Shown here in pieces: positions 33,201 to 40,325 of a DNA stretch of 40,325 nt. The position numbers and the translations under genes are program-made. The notes under the pieces are model-generated. The model had not been told where the DNA came from. It did not search any database and was given only the letters and a program-made list of their open reading frames with translations. Source of the DNA: Candidatus Pacearchaeota archaeon. Lineage in GTDB: Archaea > Nanobdellota > Nanobdellia > Pacearchaeales > GW2011-AR1. The DNA is taken from the NCBI GenBank assembly GCA_018221305.1, contig JAAOYK010000028.1:1-40325 (forward strand), in the 5' to 3' direction. Every line of letters starts with the position of its first letter. The first letter of the stretch is position 1.

Positions 33201-36200
33201 TGGCACAAATATACAGACTTTATTTCATCACAAATACCAATAGTTTTACCAGTTTCTAAACTTTCATTTAAACATCCTCGTGTAGATTCTAATATACTTA
33301 AATATCCCTCAATTCCAGCCTTTACGCCACTCAAACAAATAGGAATAGCTATACCTTCTTTTGCGTTTGGCAAACAAAGCATCAAACTTCCAATAATCCC
33401 ACTCTGGATAACATTATCAACACGGTACGCTCCACCAAGATCACACCTAGATGTTGGACAAATAACAGGATCACATACATTAAACAAGATATTACAATCC
33501 TTTGCACTCATAAAATCAGTACATCTTCCTTCTTCCCCACCAAAATCAATACCAGCATTAAAAGTTTCATCCCCTATACGAACCTTTTTCTGGCCATGCT
33601 GCCTGCCTGCTTCTTGAAGTGCTCGTTGCGCACGAACCACTAATTGACGCGATGCACCAGGAGCAAGTCCAGGAAAGTCTAGTGATGCTGTATTACCATT
33701 ATAATATCTACAAATGTCATCCCCACCCCGTTTAAACTCTGCAATACTATTTCCACCAACATTACAAATATAATAGTTCACAGGACGCCCAGAATCATCA
33801 TAAGGCCTTCCAAAGCCAGTTAAAACATAGGTTAACTGCACATACCATCCTTCTCGTGTATCAAAAGGTACAAAAGATGGCAAACCTTTGTATGGCTCAC
33901 GTTCAAAATATTTAACCATTAATTGATCTGTTCGTGCAAACGGATTTTGATATGCTTTAGCATCAGAATTTTTAATACGATTAATCTTTGCCAAGTTCAT
34001 ATATTCAACAACAGACCCAGATGCTTGTGAAAGTTTACCTTCACTATTAGTATCATCTTCATTATTTGTCGACCCAATCACCCCCCCAGCACCTTTAAAT
34101 TCAGTGCCAGTAAGCTCTCTTCCATCAACAAAATGTGCCTTTCCTGTCAAGTCAACATCATATACACCACTAAGTTTATCATAAGTTACAGGAACCAATA
34201 TTTGTGAGGTAGTAATAGAAGATTGTGCTCTAAAAGTTTCTGTACCAAACTGTTGAGTATGCGGTATAGATACACGCACAACATGTTTCCCAACCCCAAT
34301 AGCTTTATAGGCCTCATTTTTTCCAAGATCAGTATTAGTAACAGTTTTCACGTCACCATATGCAAAATTATCCCCAGCAGGATTAATCGTTCGTATTCCT
34401 AAATTATACTTACTTGCTTGTTTATCTAAAGCTAAACGTGTTTGTTCAAAATCATAATAATCTTTTGCAGAACTCATTGATGTGCTCATATCTTGACGCA
34501 CCATTCCTTTCAAGACATCACTTCCGCCTTGCGCCTCAATACTATCAAGAACCATTTTGTCTCGCAAAATGTCACGTTTTTGCTCAAAACTACCCATATT
34601 ACAAACTTCAGAATTACCAAACTTCAAGTTAGTTTCTCCATCACTTAAATTAACACTATCACTCCAGCCGATACATTTATCATAATAACTAGAATTAAAT
34701 TGTCCTTCAACTTCCAGTGCATCTGTCTGGCCCTGAAAGTCTAAAATATCTGAAGATTCTACACCAACCTTAGTTTGTATTCGTTTTAATTCTTTATTTA
34801 CTTCAGTTATCTGTTCAGAATATATTTTTACATCTTTTTCAATTTCTGAATTTTTTTCAAGCAAACAAGTTTGCACGGTTGCAAATTTACCAGAACTAAC
34901 CAATCCTTCACATTTATCATTCCATCCACCAGAACGCGTCATTACCTCGTTTCGTGCCATAGATTCTCCAGCCATACCACTTGCTAGATTTTTTAACATA
35001 AATATTGCAGATGTTGCAAAACATGCCCCTTTCATTGCCTTAACAACAGTATCCAGTTTATCATTAACAGAGCTCCATTTTTCAATTTGTTCGTCTAAAT
35101 CCTTAATCATTTCTTCTGTCCGGTCATCACTAAGTTTTATGCCACGTTTTTCAATACCAATCTTAAACTTAAAAGAAGAATTAGTTCTAGGCCCACGAAT
35201 TTTCGGGATTAAAGTTAGCTTAGCATTTTTCTCAACATTTAAATTTATAACCCGAATAAGAGTGCCATCAAAATCTTTCTCAGCCCTTAGATCAACCCGC
35301 TGAGTACTTGTCTTGTCGCTAACACCCCCGCCACTTTTTGTATATTTAATTTTTACATAATCAGTATTAATCTCTGTAACCTGAAAAGTTTTTTTAATCT
35401 TTATTGAATCTGGCACTTCTTTACCTTTAGAATCCGTTTTAGTAATAATCATTTCTTCATCATCAATGGTATAAATCTCACCAAGACCTAAATCTTCTTC
35501 TACCTGATCAATACGCAATCTTACACTTAAATCACTTTTATCAGGAACCCTAAAATCTAATAATTCTATAAAATATTCTTTATTGTTAAGATAAATCAAA
35601 GCTCGCGAATTTGTTGAATCATATTCTGTTAACAATTCTTTTTCACGAATAGCTTTTGTACTAACATCTGTTTCAGGATAATCATTTATTAATTTTGTAT
35701 AAAAATTATTAGCATCTTCAAACATGTCAAACCCTTTAGCAAGACCTGCTGCAACATACAAGCCGTACGCAGCATAAGGATCATCACTTACAGGATTTTC
35801 TTCCTTAGGATAAAAATCATAAAGGTCTGTATAATAACTAGTTGCATTTTTATAATAATCATACGCAATTATTTCATCTCCAGTGAGATTATCTTCCCAA
35901 ACCTTATTTTTTACAACAATTGATTCCTGAAGTCTTATCCCGTTAAACTCTTCAGATTCTATATTATTTTTATCAACAATTAAAATCTTAACTTCTACTA
36001 CACCTTTTTCTGAAGTTCGGTACTTTGATTGAATCTTTTTTTCAATTAACTCAGCCATAGAAGAAATATTATCTTTTTCACCATTACGAGTAATAATTTC
36101 TTTTACTGCTCCATAAACTTTTTTTTCAGCAAAACGCACTTCATCAAATGACACACTTTCCCTTACTAATACAACAAAATCAGAATTTTCCTTATCCCTA

Positions 36201-37396
36201 CCAATATAACCGACCCAGACATCTTTAGAATCATTACCTCTTAATTTTTCACCTACAGCATACTCATGAGAGACCACTTTGCCGTCAATTGTGCTTGACA
36301 AATTAACTTTGCCCGGGTTTAGTGTTAAAATGAAATTTCCATTTTTCACTTGACAAGACATTCTTACTTTCCCTCCAGACCCATAAGCTTCTAAATCCTT
36401 GATACTACATTTATTATCTAAAATACGATCCCGATCAGCCACCCAAATCTCCTGACCATTAATACGTAACAGTGCAGCCTCAACCGGTGCAGTAATTGAT
36501 TCAAGCTTTACATTCAATCCAGCAGCACAATAAAACCCACTAACATACAAATCATTTGATGTTTCTCCCCTTCTTAAAGTAACAGTAGAGACCCGTTCAT
36601 GCTCATCTCGATAAAGTCCAATAGTTGCACTATTTTCATCAATCATGTCAGCACGAACATACCCTTTTCCATTCCAAAACCCATAACTCCTATATTCTCG
36701 TGCCCAGTCTTCATCAGTCATCTCTGGCAAATAAAAACTAGTCCTACCAATACCAAAAGCACCTTGTGCATCATAATCAATCGTTGCAGTTATCTCTCCT
36801 TCAACAAATTCTGGCATATCCTTTTCAGCAACTTGTTTTGATAAAACTATGACAACATACCCTAAATTATCATTAACAGGTGTTGAAACAAGATTTCTAT
36901 AGCTTCTAAGTGCAGCCTTTGCAGGAAAATATGATATACTAGAAACCCCATCAGGAAGATTCTTAGTATTAAACCTTAACGCGCGTATACGCGAAACATC
37001 TATCAAAGGATTAGCTTGTATTGACATAACTTTACAAAATACTGGAACATTTTGCTCTTCTAACAAATCACTCCTAACAACAGAAGGACTGCACCCACCG
37101 GGAGCTATCTGCATTATGAAATCTTGACGATCATAGCAATCATCCCGATTAAATTCACTCCAATAAATTCCAGGAGAAGTAAATCCAGCACCACCAAAAA
37201 AGTTTGGATCATTAAATTGAGGATTCATACTAGCTCCAATAATTTGAGCCCCGCCAATAGAACTCGGAGACGGATTTGAAAAAGGTACAGAAGGCCCAGA
37301 CAGTGCTAAAGCTATTCCCATCAGACTCAAAACACTAACTAATAACATTGCTACTAGTGTTATTGCATTCATTCTTTTCTTTTTTTGTATTTTCAT
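30209..37396 (-). CDS. Giant exported protein, 2395 residues
   Basis: Unrecognised at family level. A long basic N-terminus and one hydrophobic segment (residues about 10-32) serve as signal or anchor, and no C-terminal helix is present. A proline/glycine-rich start follows, then beta-rich domains to about 500, a TPR-like helical region near 525-580 (YTDLYDFYP, AAGLAKGFDMFEDANNFYTKLINDYPE), coiled-coil stretches near 760-780 and 845-875, a Cys-rich block near 1230-1400, another coil near 1855-1880, a Pro-rich linker near 1884-1902 and a coil near 2040-2070. It follows the 630-residue pilin-like gene by 3 nt and must be co-transcribed. A structural or scaffold role outside the membrane is likely but inferred. 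Confidence 0.9.
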   Translation of the reverse strand: MKIQKKKRMNAITLVAMLLVSVLSLMGIALALSGPSVPFSNPSPSSIGGAQIIGASMNPQFNDPNFFGGAGFTSPGIYWSEFNRDDCYDRQDFIMQIAPGGCSPSVVRSDLLEEQNVPVFCKVMSIQANPLIDVSRIRALRFNTKNLPDGVSSISYFPAKAALRSYRNLVSTPVNDNLGYVVIVLSKQVAEKDMPEFVEGEITATIDYDAQGAFGIGRTSFYLPEMTDEDWAREYRSYGFWNGKGYVRADMIDENSATIGLYRDEHERVSTVTLRRGETSNDLYVSGFYCAAGLNVKLESITAPVEAALLRINGQEIWVADRDRILDNKCSIKDLEAYGSGGKVRMSCQVKNGNFILTLNPGKVNLSSTIDGKVVSHEYAVGEKLRGNDSKDVWVGYIGRDKENSDFVVLVRESVSFDEVRFAEKKVYGAVKEIITRNGEKDNISSMAELIEKKIQSKYRTSEKGVVEVKILIVDKNNIESEEFNGIRLQESIVVKNKVWEDNLTGDEIIAYDYYKNATSYYTDLYDFYPKEENPVSDDPYAAYGLYVAAGLAKGFDMFEDANNFYTKLINDYPETDVSTKAIREKELLTEYDSTNSRALIYLNNKEYFIELLDFRVPDKSDLSVRLRIDQVEEDLGLGEIYTIDDEEMIITKTDSKGKEVPDSIKIKKTFQVTEINTDYVKIKYTKSGGGVSDKTSTQRVDLRAEKDFDGTLIRVINLNVEKNAKLTLIPKIRGPRTNSSFKFKIGIEKRGIKLSDDRTEEMIKDLDEQIEKWSSVNDKLDTVVKAMKGACFATSAIFMLKNLASGMAGESMARNEVMTRSGGWNDKCEGLVSSGKFATVQTCLLEKNSEIEKDVKIYSEQITEVNKELKRIQTKVGVESSDILDFQGQTDALEVEGQFNSSYYDKCIGWSDSVNLSDGETNLKFGNSEVCNMGSFEQKRDILRDKMVLDSIEAQGGSDVLKGMVRQDMSTSMSSAKDYYDFEQTRLALDKQASKYNLGIRTINPAGDNFAYGDVKTVTNTDLGKNEAYKAIGVGKHVVRVSIPHTQQFGTETFRAQSSITTSQILVPVTYDKLSGVYDVDLTGKAHFVDGRELTGTEFKGAGGVIGSTNNEDDTNSEGKLSQASGSVVEYMNLAKINRIKNSDAKAYQNPFARTDQLMVKYFEREPYKGLPSFVPFDTREGWYVQLTYVLTGFGRPYDDSGRPVNYYICNVGGNSIAEFKRGGDDICRYYNGNTASLDFPGLAPGASRQLVVRAQRALQEAGRQHGQKKVRIGDETFNAGIDFGGEEGRCTDFMSAKDCNILFNVCDPVICPTSRCDLGGAYRVDNVIQSGIIGSLMLCLPNAKEGIAIPICLSGVKAGIEGYLSILESTRGCLNESLETGKTIGICDEIKSVYLCQFFWKQAAPFANAAIPRLLESFSKQGVRGGGEYLTVQSAWDNTQDSISYFRDTYAVNSRDAFRYRTTDEIGDDVCKSFMSVNYPNSKNFFDDLIEPDSPVQYHAWFSENSLTTATIPATSHYKVYYHIYAGNDQGAYYIVYLKDLPQSNYVHSTGRYVVDRGYAKKGETIDKADDFTTVSGYKQLCLSVNGQDKCGFGKVSTSFAVNAISDKYAEDQLNNEQIIREEECVAGTPSMWSLANPNLQAGLEDTINPELYNSGIIRVCATQNPGKQVRLDGQYDTTNSTYDKWKDVGYCGDKTIRCWLDEDSVRDVIHNKDIANAAIDEINLKMIGIDDYLTPNESQNLASKGEKFVNAVRGSSKAGLGTLGIADMIKDLTKLVNAAYNNNLRARGLFILGNLHEALAQKYLPPRVVTDKIPVNNLVENKIVQAKVSLTTVQNEIAEFTDANGNPVGITQEELDILKEREGVLVEEIETLKAEDDLGNDDPIITPPDPVVEPGPVAGVIVLGNDNVVWVMQENNEWVSNEGEVVSSLSKDYFSELKEEHLKTDKPIEVEAKTYMFMTKWIPEGPGPLDGKTYLQGLQELAKMTEDSENEIKVARVLVTRPTGGSFAIYAALTHALLTDDVLARGITASSEASEFSEEKLAKEEFEAEIKRIDAEIKLKESKILEINSGEGEYASRPYSHKQSAIYFLEKDIKELKTQKNKLAYNRYKGDGWTNSNAVKYINYNYLEGLWNRDTKASLAGKEPINDPVVNTRMFTISLRNAEILTDKEYREISGVGTTTTSETVNLILSNTLSIELPESVQSALLNRMGKMGDVMEIVLKNSILDERKLKPYSLKDYYDSLNDIDSGRVVPEDKNLFEAFEIKGPHEWAEEDNWIKLTDIDLSSGNFWKKSGALRLKLKGGFSLNPKFRVVVSNKKDYFKNCRGNNVYTVSNDGQNLEFTLNGKRVSEFVQLSVDERYYDGNSAEVISNFVRCRGDGKLNEIMRLEFLGFE

Positions 37397-37399
37397 TTT

Positions 37400-39292
37400 T
37401 TATTCAAAAAAGATATCAAGACTTGATATATCAACATTATTAAAATTTGCCTGCAAACTCTCAACACTTTGTGGAACACCAAAAGAGTCAGCATTAATAA
37501 TCATCTTTGTTGACTCAAGCAATTCGCTTTCGCCAATAAAATTATTCCATTTACCTCCACCAGAGATTGCAAGATTAACAGTTTGCGCAGGCATATCTAA
37601 ATCAAAACATTTTTCTTCTTCTGCACCAAAAAATCCTAAAACTCCACTTTTTGGAACTTTTACACATTTTCGCTGACTACTACCTGCAAGACGAATATTA
37701 GAATTTGTATAAATATACGCTTTAATCTCATACGTCCCAGGAGTCAGCATTACTTCACTTTGATTAGGATATGCAACAGTTGTAGTTATATCATCCTTAG
37801 TAAAAGTTAATATTGCATAATCTTTTTCAAGTTTACTATTCCCTTTTGTAACCTCTAGACTTAGGTTATACTTTTTGTCCATTACAATATAAACACTTTC
37901 AGGAGCAATAGTTGAGACCAAATACTTCTTTGTTTCATAACCTTCTTTTTCTGCAATAACATATCCATTAACACATTGAGGAAAGTCTGTTTCAAGTATT
38001 GATTCTCCAGCAACAATTTCAGTCTCACCAATTAAGCACGTTGTATCAAAACATTTAAACCTAATAGTCGCATCCAATGGCTCAAGATTTGTATTATAAG
38101 TTGAGACACTAATAGGCGTGTTTTTATGCTCACAAAGCTCAGGGACAACTTGCGGCATCCCCACACCTTGTAAAGCTTTTCGTGCATTCGTCTTATCAAT
38201 AACAACTACCACTGGGAACTGGAACATTTCTTCATCACTATATATCTGTATCATAACAGGATAATAAAGATCATAAACAAAATGATAAGGAGTATAACAA
38301 AATCCAAGCATACCAAGACCTTCTTGTAAGCCTACAGGATCTGCACGCAAAATCCCATCTTCTTGGTCCCAAACCTCAAAACGCATCGGCCATTGACGAG
38401 AATACATAAAGTTAATATTTGCATCAACATCTTCACCAATATCATGAATAAAATAATCATTAACCTTTTCTGCATCATAATAATTACCTTTAAGTTTTAT
38501 TGCAGGAACATTTGCTTCTAATGCTGATACAATATCCCCATGGACCTCATTAACACTCCATATTTTTGGGCTACATCCAATCTCACTTCCATCCACTGGA
38601 GCATACAATCTCAAAACATCTAGACCATACTCTTCCAAGAACATGCTTGATTTATGATTTGAATAAATTTGTCTAGCCAAATTATAAAAATTTCCAAGAT
38701 TTGAATTAGTTTCTATGGTATGCTTACCTTTTGTCCACACAACTTCACCAAAACTAATAATCAAATCCTGTTCAACTTCAACATCAATTGATCGTTTATT
38801 AACAGTGGTACTTACTTCAACCTCACCAAACCCAACTTGATACCCTTCCGCTAAAAAACTATCAAAATCACATTCACTAATTCTGTCACCTAAATAATCA
38901 TTTAGTTGTGCTTCAATCTTATTAAGGGCAGGGACTTGTTCGTGCACCACACCATTACCTGAAAGATAATACCAATATGGAACACCGATACCCAAAAAAT
39001 CAAGTTGTGAAGAAAAAGGCATATAAGTACTACCAGTTACAAATTCAGGATTGTCTAAATATCCCCCACGTTCGCTTAAGATCATAGCAGCTTGCTTTAT
39101 TTCTTGTTCAATACAACTTTGATAATAAGTATAAACCTGTTCAAGCTCTTTTGGCACAGAAATTTTTTCAGGATTATTTGTTATAACAAAAAATACAACA
39201 ATTGCTGCAACAATAACTATTCCAAGTATCACAAATATAGCTATCTGCCCGCGCTTATTCCCAAAAATTCGATCAATAAGATTATTTTTCAT
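37400..39292 (-). CDS. Pilin-like exported protein, 630 residues
   Basis: Begins with a class III (type IV pilin-like) signal: FGNKRG-QIAIFVILGIVIVAAIV, with predicted cleavage after Gly15 and helix 17-38. The outer part has an alpha/beta region to about 380 with a few conserved cysteines, a domain near 405-480 resembling PEGA/carboxypeptidase-regulatory folds (DATIRFKCFDTTC, FPQCVNGYVIAEKEGYETKK) and a last beta domain to 630. At this length it is not a simple pilin subunit. It overlaps the 45-residue ORF by 11 nt upstream and lies 3 nt before the giant gene, so all three form an operon. It would be held in the membrane by its helix unless processed and assembled. Confidence 0.85.
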   Translation of the reverse strand: MKNNLIDRIFGNKRGQIAIFVILGIVIVAAIVVFFVITNNPEKISVPKELEQVYTYYQSCIEQEIKQAAMILSERGGYLDNPEFVTGSTYMPFSSQLDFLGIGVPYWYYLSGNGVVHEQVPALNKIEAQLNDYLGDRISECDFDSFLAEGYQVGFGEVEVSTTVNKRSIDVEVEQDLIISFGEVVWTKGKHTIETNSNLGNFYNLARQIYSNHKSSMFLEEYGLDVLRLYAPVDGSEIGCSPKIWSVNEVHGDIVSALEANVPAIKLKGNYYDAEKVNDYFIHDIGEDVDANINFMYSRQWPMRFEVWDQEDGILRADPVGLQEGLGMLGFCYTPYHFVYDLYYPVMIQIYSDEEMFQFPVVVVIDKTNARKALQGVGMPQVVPELCEHKNTPISVSTYNTNLEPLDATIRFKCFDTTCLIGETEIVAGESILETDFPQCVNGYVIAEKEGYETKKYLVSTIAPESVYIVMDKKYNLSLEVTKGNSKLEKDYAILTFTKDDITTTVAYPNQSEVMLTPGTYEIKAYIYTNSNIRLAGSSQRKCVKVPKSGVLGFFGAEEEKCFDLDMPAQTVNLAISGGGKWNNFIGESELLESTKMIINADSFGVPQSVESLQANFNNVDISSLDIFFE

Positions 39293-39419
39293 TTTTCTTT
39301 TTTTCTTTAGCCTTTTCTTTAATTAAATTCATAATTTCTGTATTAATGTCTCTGTCAATTACTTCCTTAAACTTCTCCCATAAAGACTCATCTTCAATTA
39401 AAAGTAGATATTTTTTCAT
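39282..39419 (-). CDS. Small 45-residue leader gene of the giant operon
   Basis: ATG 39419 to TAA 39282-39284. The product MKKYLLLIEDESLWEKFKEV followed by a Lys/Glu-rich helix (IMNLIKEKAKEKKKNEK) is soluble and helical. It overlaps the next gene by 11 nt, typical of translational coupling. TATATAAA at 39459-39466 is 43 nt upstream and leaves a leader of about 18 nt. Several other ATGs lie nearby in other frames, so the start is moderately sure. Function unknown. Confidence 0.6.
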   Translation of the reverse strand: MKKYLLLIEDESLWEKFKEVIDRDINTEIMNLIKEKAKEKKKNEK

Positions 39420-39458
39420 ATTTTACACATCTTTTACAAAACATCACATAATCTAGAA

Positions 39459-39466
39459 TATATAAA
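39459..39466 (-). promoter_or_regulatory. TATA box of the giant-protein operon
   Basis: TTTATATA on the coding strand, with palindromic candidate operators directly upstream. Distance to the first ATG (about 43 nt) predicts a short leader, unlike the leaderless genes around. Confidence 0.55.
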
Positions 39467-39478
39467 TCTTTCTTAATA

Positions 39479-39511
39479 AGTTACTAAGTAACTTACTTAG
39501 TAACTAAGTAA
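39479..39511 (-). promoter_or_regulatory. Palindromic operator-like repeats upstream of the giant operon
   Basis: TTACTAAGTAA at 39481-39491 is followed by its reverse complement TTACTTAGTAA at 39494-39504 and a half site (TAAGTAA) to about 39512. They lie about 15-50 nt upstream of the TATA box. The layout suits a dimeric regulator. No regulator gene is adjacent. Confidence 0.6.
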
Positions 39512-39552
39512 AATAAGCTAGTAAAAATTAAAAGAACAAAAAATTAAAAAAA

Positions 39553-39623
39553 TGGTCCTGCCAAGAATTGAACTTGGGTTACTTCCACGTCAAGGAGGCG
39601 TCTTACCATTGGACTACAGGACC
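39553..39623 (-). tRNA. tRNA-Val (GAC)
   Basis: A 71-nt cloverleaf with acceptor GGTCCTG/CAGGACC and discriminator A. The anticodon loop TTGACGT reads GAC, and the T arm is CCAAG-TTCAATT-CTTGG. The anticodon stem CCTCC/GGAAG has one C28-A42 mismatch where archaeal tRNA-Val usually has GGAGG. No intron and no CCA. Confidence 0.94.
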
Positions 39624-39669
39624 AAGGTAACCATACAAAACAAAACAAAAATCTACATTATAAATTTAA

Positions 39670-40248
39670 CTAATCCAGTGTAACTTCTAAAGTTTTAACA
39701 GAACCACACTTAAGATTCTTAGTACTAAACTCCCCGACCCCAATAATATCACCCACGTTTAGCTCATCTAAACTAATAGTAACTTCACCTTGCCCACTAC
39801 TAGATTTCACATTTTCTCGCACAAGTTCATTATTAACATAGACATTAATCCCTTCAAAAATTCCTGAATCAGTATCACCAATACCAACAGTTACACTAGG
39901 ATCCTCAAGATTATGAGAAACAATGCTTAAATCAGCATCAAAACACATAGCAAGTTGTGTAAAAAGTCCAAATAAACCTCCAGCCATAGATCCTACAAAA
40001 ATAAGCAATAGGATTATTACAATTAAGAATAATATAAAACCAAGAATTGCCAAAGAGCTTAAAATCACCCCCGCAGTAGCCATACCTCTTCTTTTCTTTT
40101 TTATTTGTATAATTGAAATAACAAGACCAACAACACCAAAAAAACCCAGAAAACCAAAACTAATAACTGCTAACAAAAAACTAATTAAACCTACAATAAA
40201 TCCAGCAACACCAAGCCCAACGCCTTCATCTACACTACTTTTTTTCAT
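39670..40248 (-). CDS. DUF4190-like membrane protein with outer domain
   Basis: A 192-residue protein. The first 95 residues hold three hydrophobic segments with the glycine-rich pattern of DUF4190 (GVAGFIVGLISFLLAV, FFGVVGLVISIIQIKKKRRG, ATAGVILSSLAILGFI). A beta-rich outer domain of about 90 residues follows, with two cysteines (CFDADLSIV, NLKCGSVKTLEV). TTTAAATA at 40270-40277 is centred 25.5 nt before the ATG. Function unknown. Confidence 0.8.
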   Translation of the reverse strand: MKKSSVDEGVGLGVAGFIVGLISFLLAVISFGFLGFFGVVGLVISIIQIKKKRRGMATAGVILSSLAILGFILFLIVIILLLIFVGSMAGGLFGLFTQLAMCFDADLSIVSHNLEDPSVTVGIGDTDSGIFEGINVYVNNELVRENVKSSSGQGEVTISLDELNVGDIIGVGEFSTKNLKCGSVKTLEVTLD

Positions 40249-40288
40249 AAGAAAGAGAATAATTTTTACTTTAAATATCTAACCATTC

Positions 40289-40325
40289 TTACCTTCTCCG
40301 CTTACTTTTACGACCCCCCCTTACC
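40289..40325 (-). CDS. Possible C-terminal end of a basic protein at the right edge
   Basis: Read on the minus strand, the last 37 nt end in TAA (40289-40291) after codons for VRGGRKSKRRR. Such a basic Arg/Lys tail would suit a ribosomal or other nucleic-acid-binding protein, but only 11 codons are visible, so the assignment is tentative. Confidence 0.25.
   Translation of the reverse strand, partial: VRGGRKSKRRR

Noticed and set aside
33078-33617. 179-residue plus-strand ORF inside the giant gene
   Set aside because: Antisense to a continuous 2395-codon frame; no domain and no promoter.

Overview
The window reads as a low-GC chromosomal segment of an archaeon, most likely a DPANN lineage of the Woesearchaeota/Pacearchaeota kind. 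The archaeal signs are direct: a TFB with a zinc ribbon and cyclin repeats, Alba, ribosomal proteins eS8 and eS17, an Sm-like protein, a tRNA-splicing endonuclease, and TATA boxes at a near-constant distance from start codons. The DPANN placement is inference, from compact genes, many small membrane proteins, giant cysteine-containing exported proteins and class III (pilin-like) signal sequences.

Layout. 1-1991 holds the N-terminal two thirds of a bacterial-type leucyl-tRNA synthetase (minus strand), followed by a small unknown gene. 2.7-7.3 kb is a plus-strand run: small membrane protein, CNNM/CorC-type CBS protein, tRNA endonuclease, Ca2+/Na+ antiporter-like exchanger, winged-helix protein, eS17 and Alba. 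7.3-16.4 kb mixes small genes of both strands. It includes tRNA-Met and tRNA-Ala (each followed by a duplicated tRNA 3' end), an inverted-repeat-bounded single-gene cassette, a GNAT acetyltransferase, a HAD phosphatase, HIT and NUDIX proteins, and all three parts of the AmmeMemoRadiSam set (AMMECR1, radical SAM enzyme, Memo). 16.5-19.2 kb carries a polyprenol-kinase-like protein, a glycyl-tRNA synthetase with an added N-terminal domain, tRNA-Cys and tRNA-Arg. 19.2-24.2 kb is a three-gene surface-protein cluster. 24.3-28.5 kb is an RNA and transcription block: RNase Z, Sm-like protein, eS8, a DUF1284-like protein, TFB, a MazG-like pyrophosphohydrolase and tRNA-Leu. 28.4-39.4 kb is dominated by envelope proteins: a membrane-anchored M64-type metallopeptidase, a 2395-residue exported protein and a 630-residue pilin-like protein led by a 45-residue overlapping ORF. 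tRNA-Val and a DUF4190-like membrane protein close the window.

How it fits together. Housekeeping translation, tRNA-processing and transcription genes are interleaved with two large envelope loci (19.2-24.2 and 28.4-39.4 kb). Most transcription units have a TATA-like octamer whose centre lies about 25.5 nt before the A of the start codon, which implies leaderless mRNAs. This rule corrects several gene starts and supports genes too short to judge otherwise. Genes without the rule (GlyRS, the CNNM protein, the antiporter, the giant operon) have Shine-Dalgarno-like leaders or sit downstream in operons. The strongest candidates for undescribed biology are the 45-630-2395 envelope operon with palindromic operators, and a recurrent T-G-[NQ]-x-[IV]-G motif just before the last membrane helix of three exported proteins.
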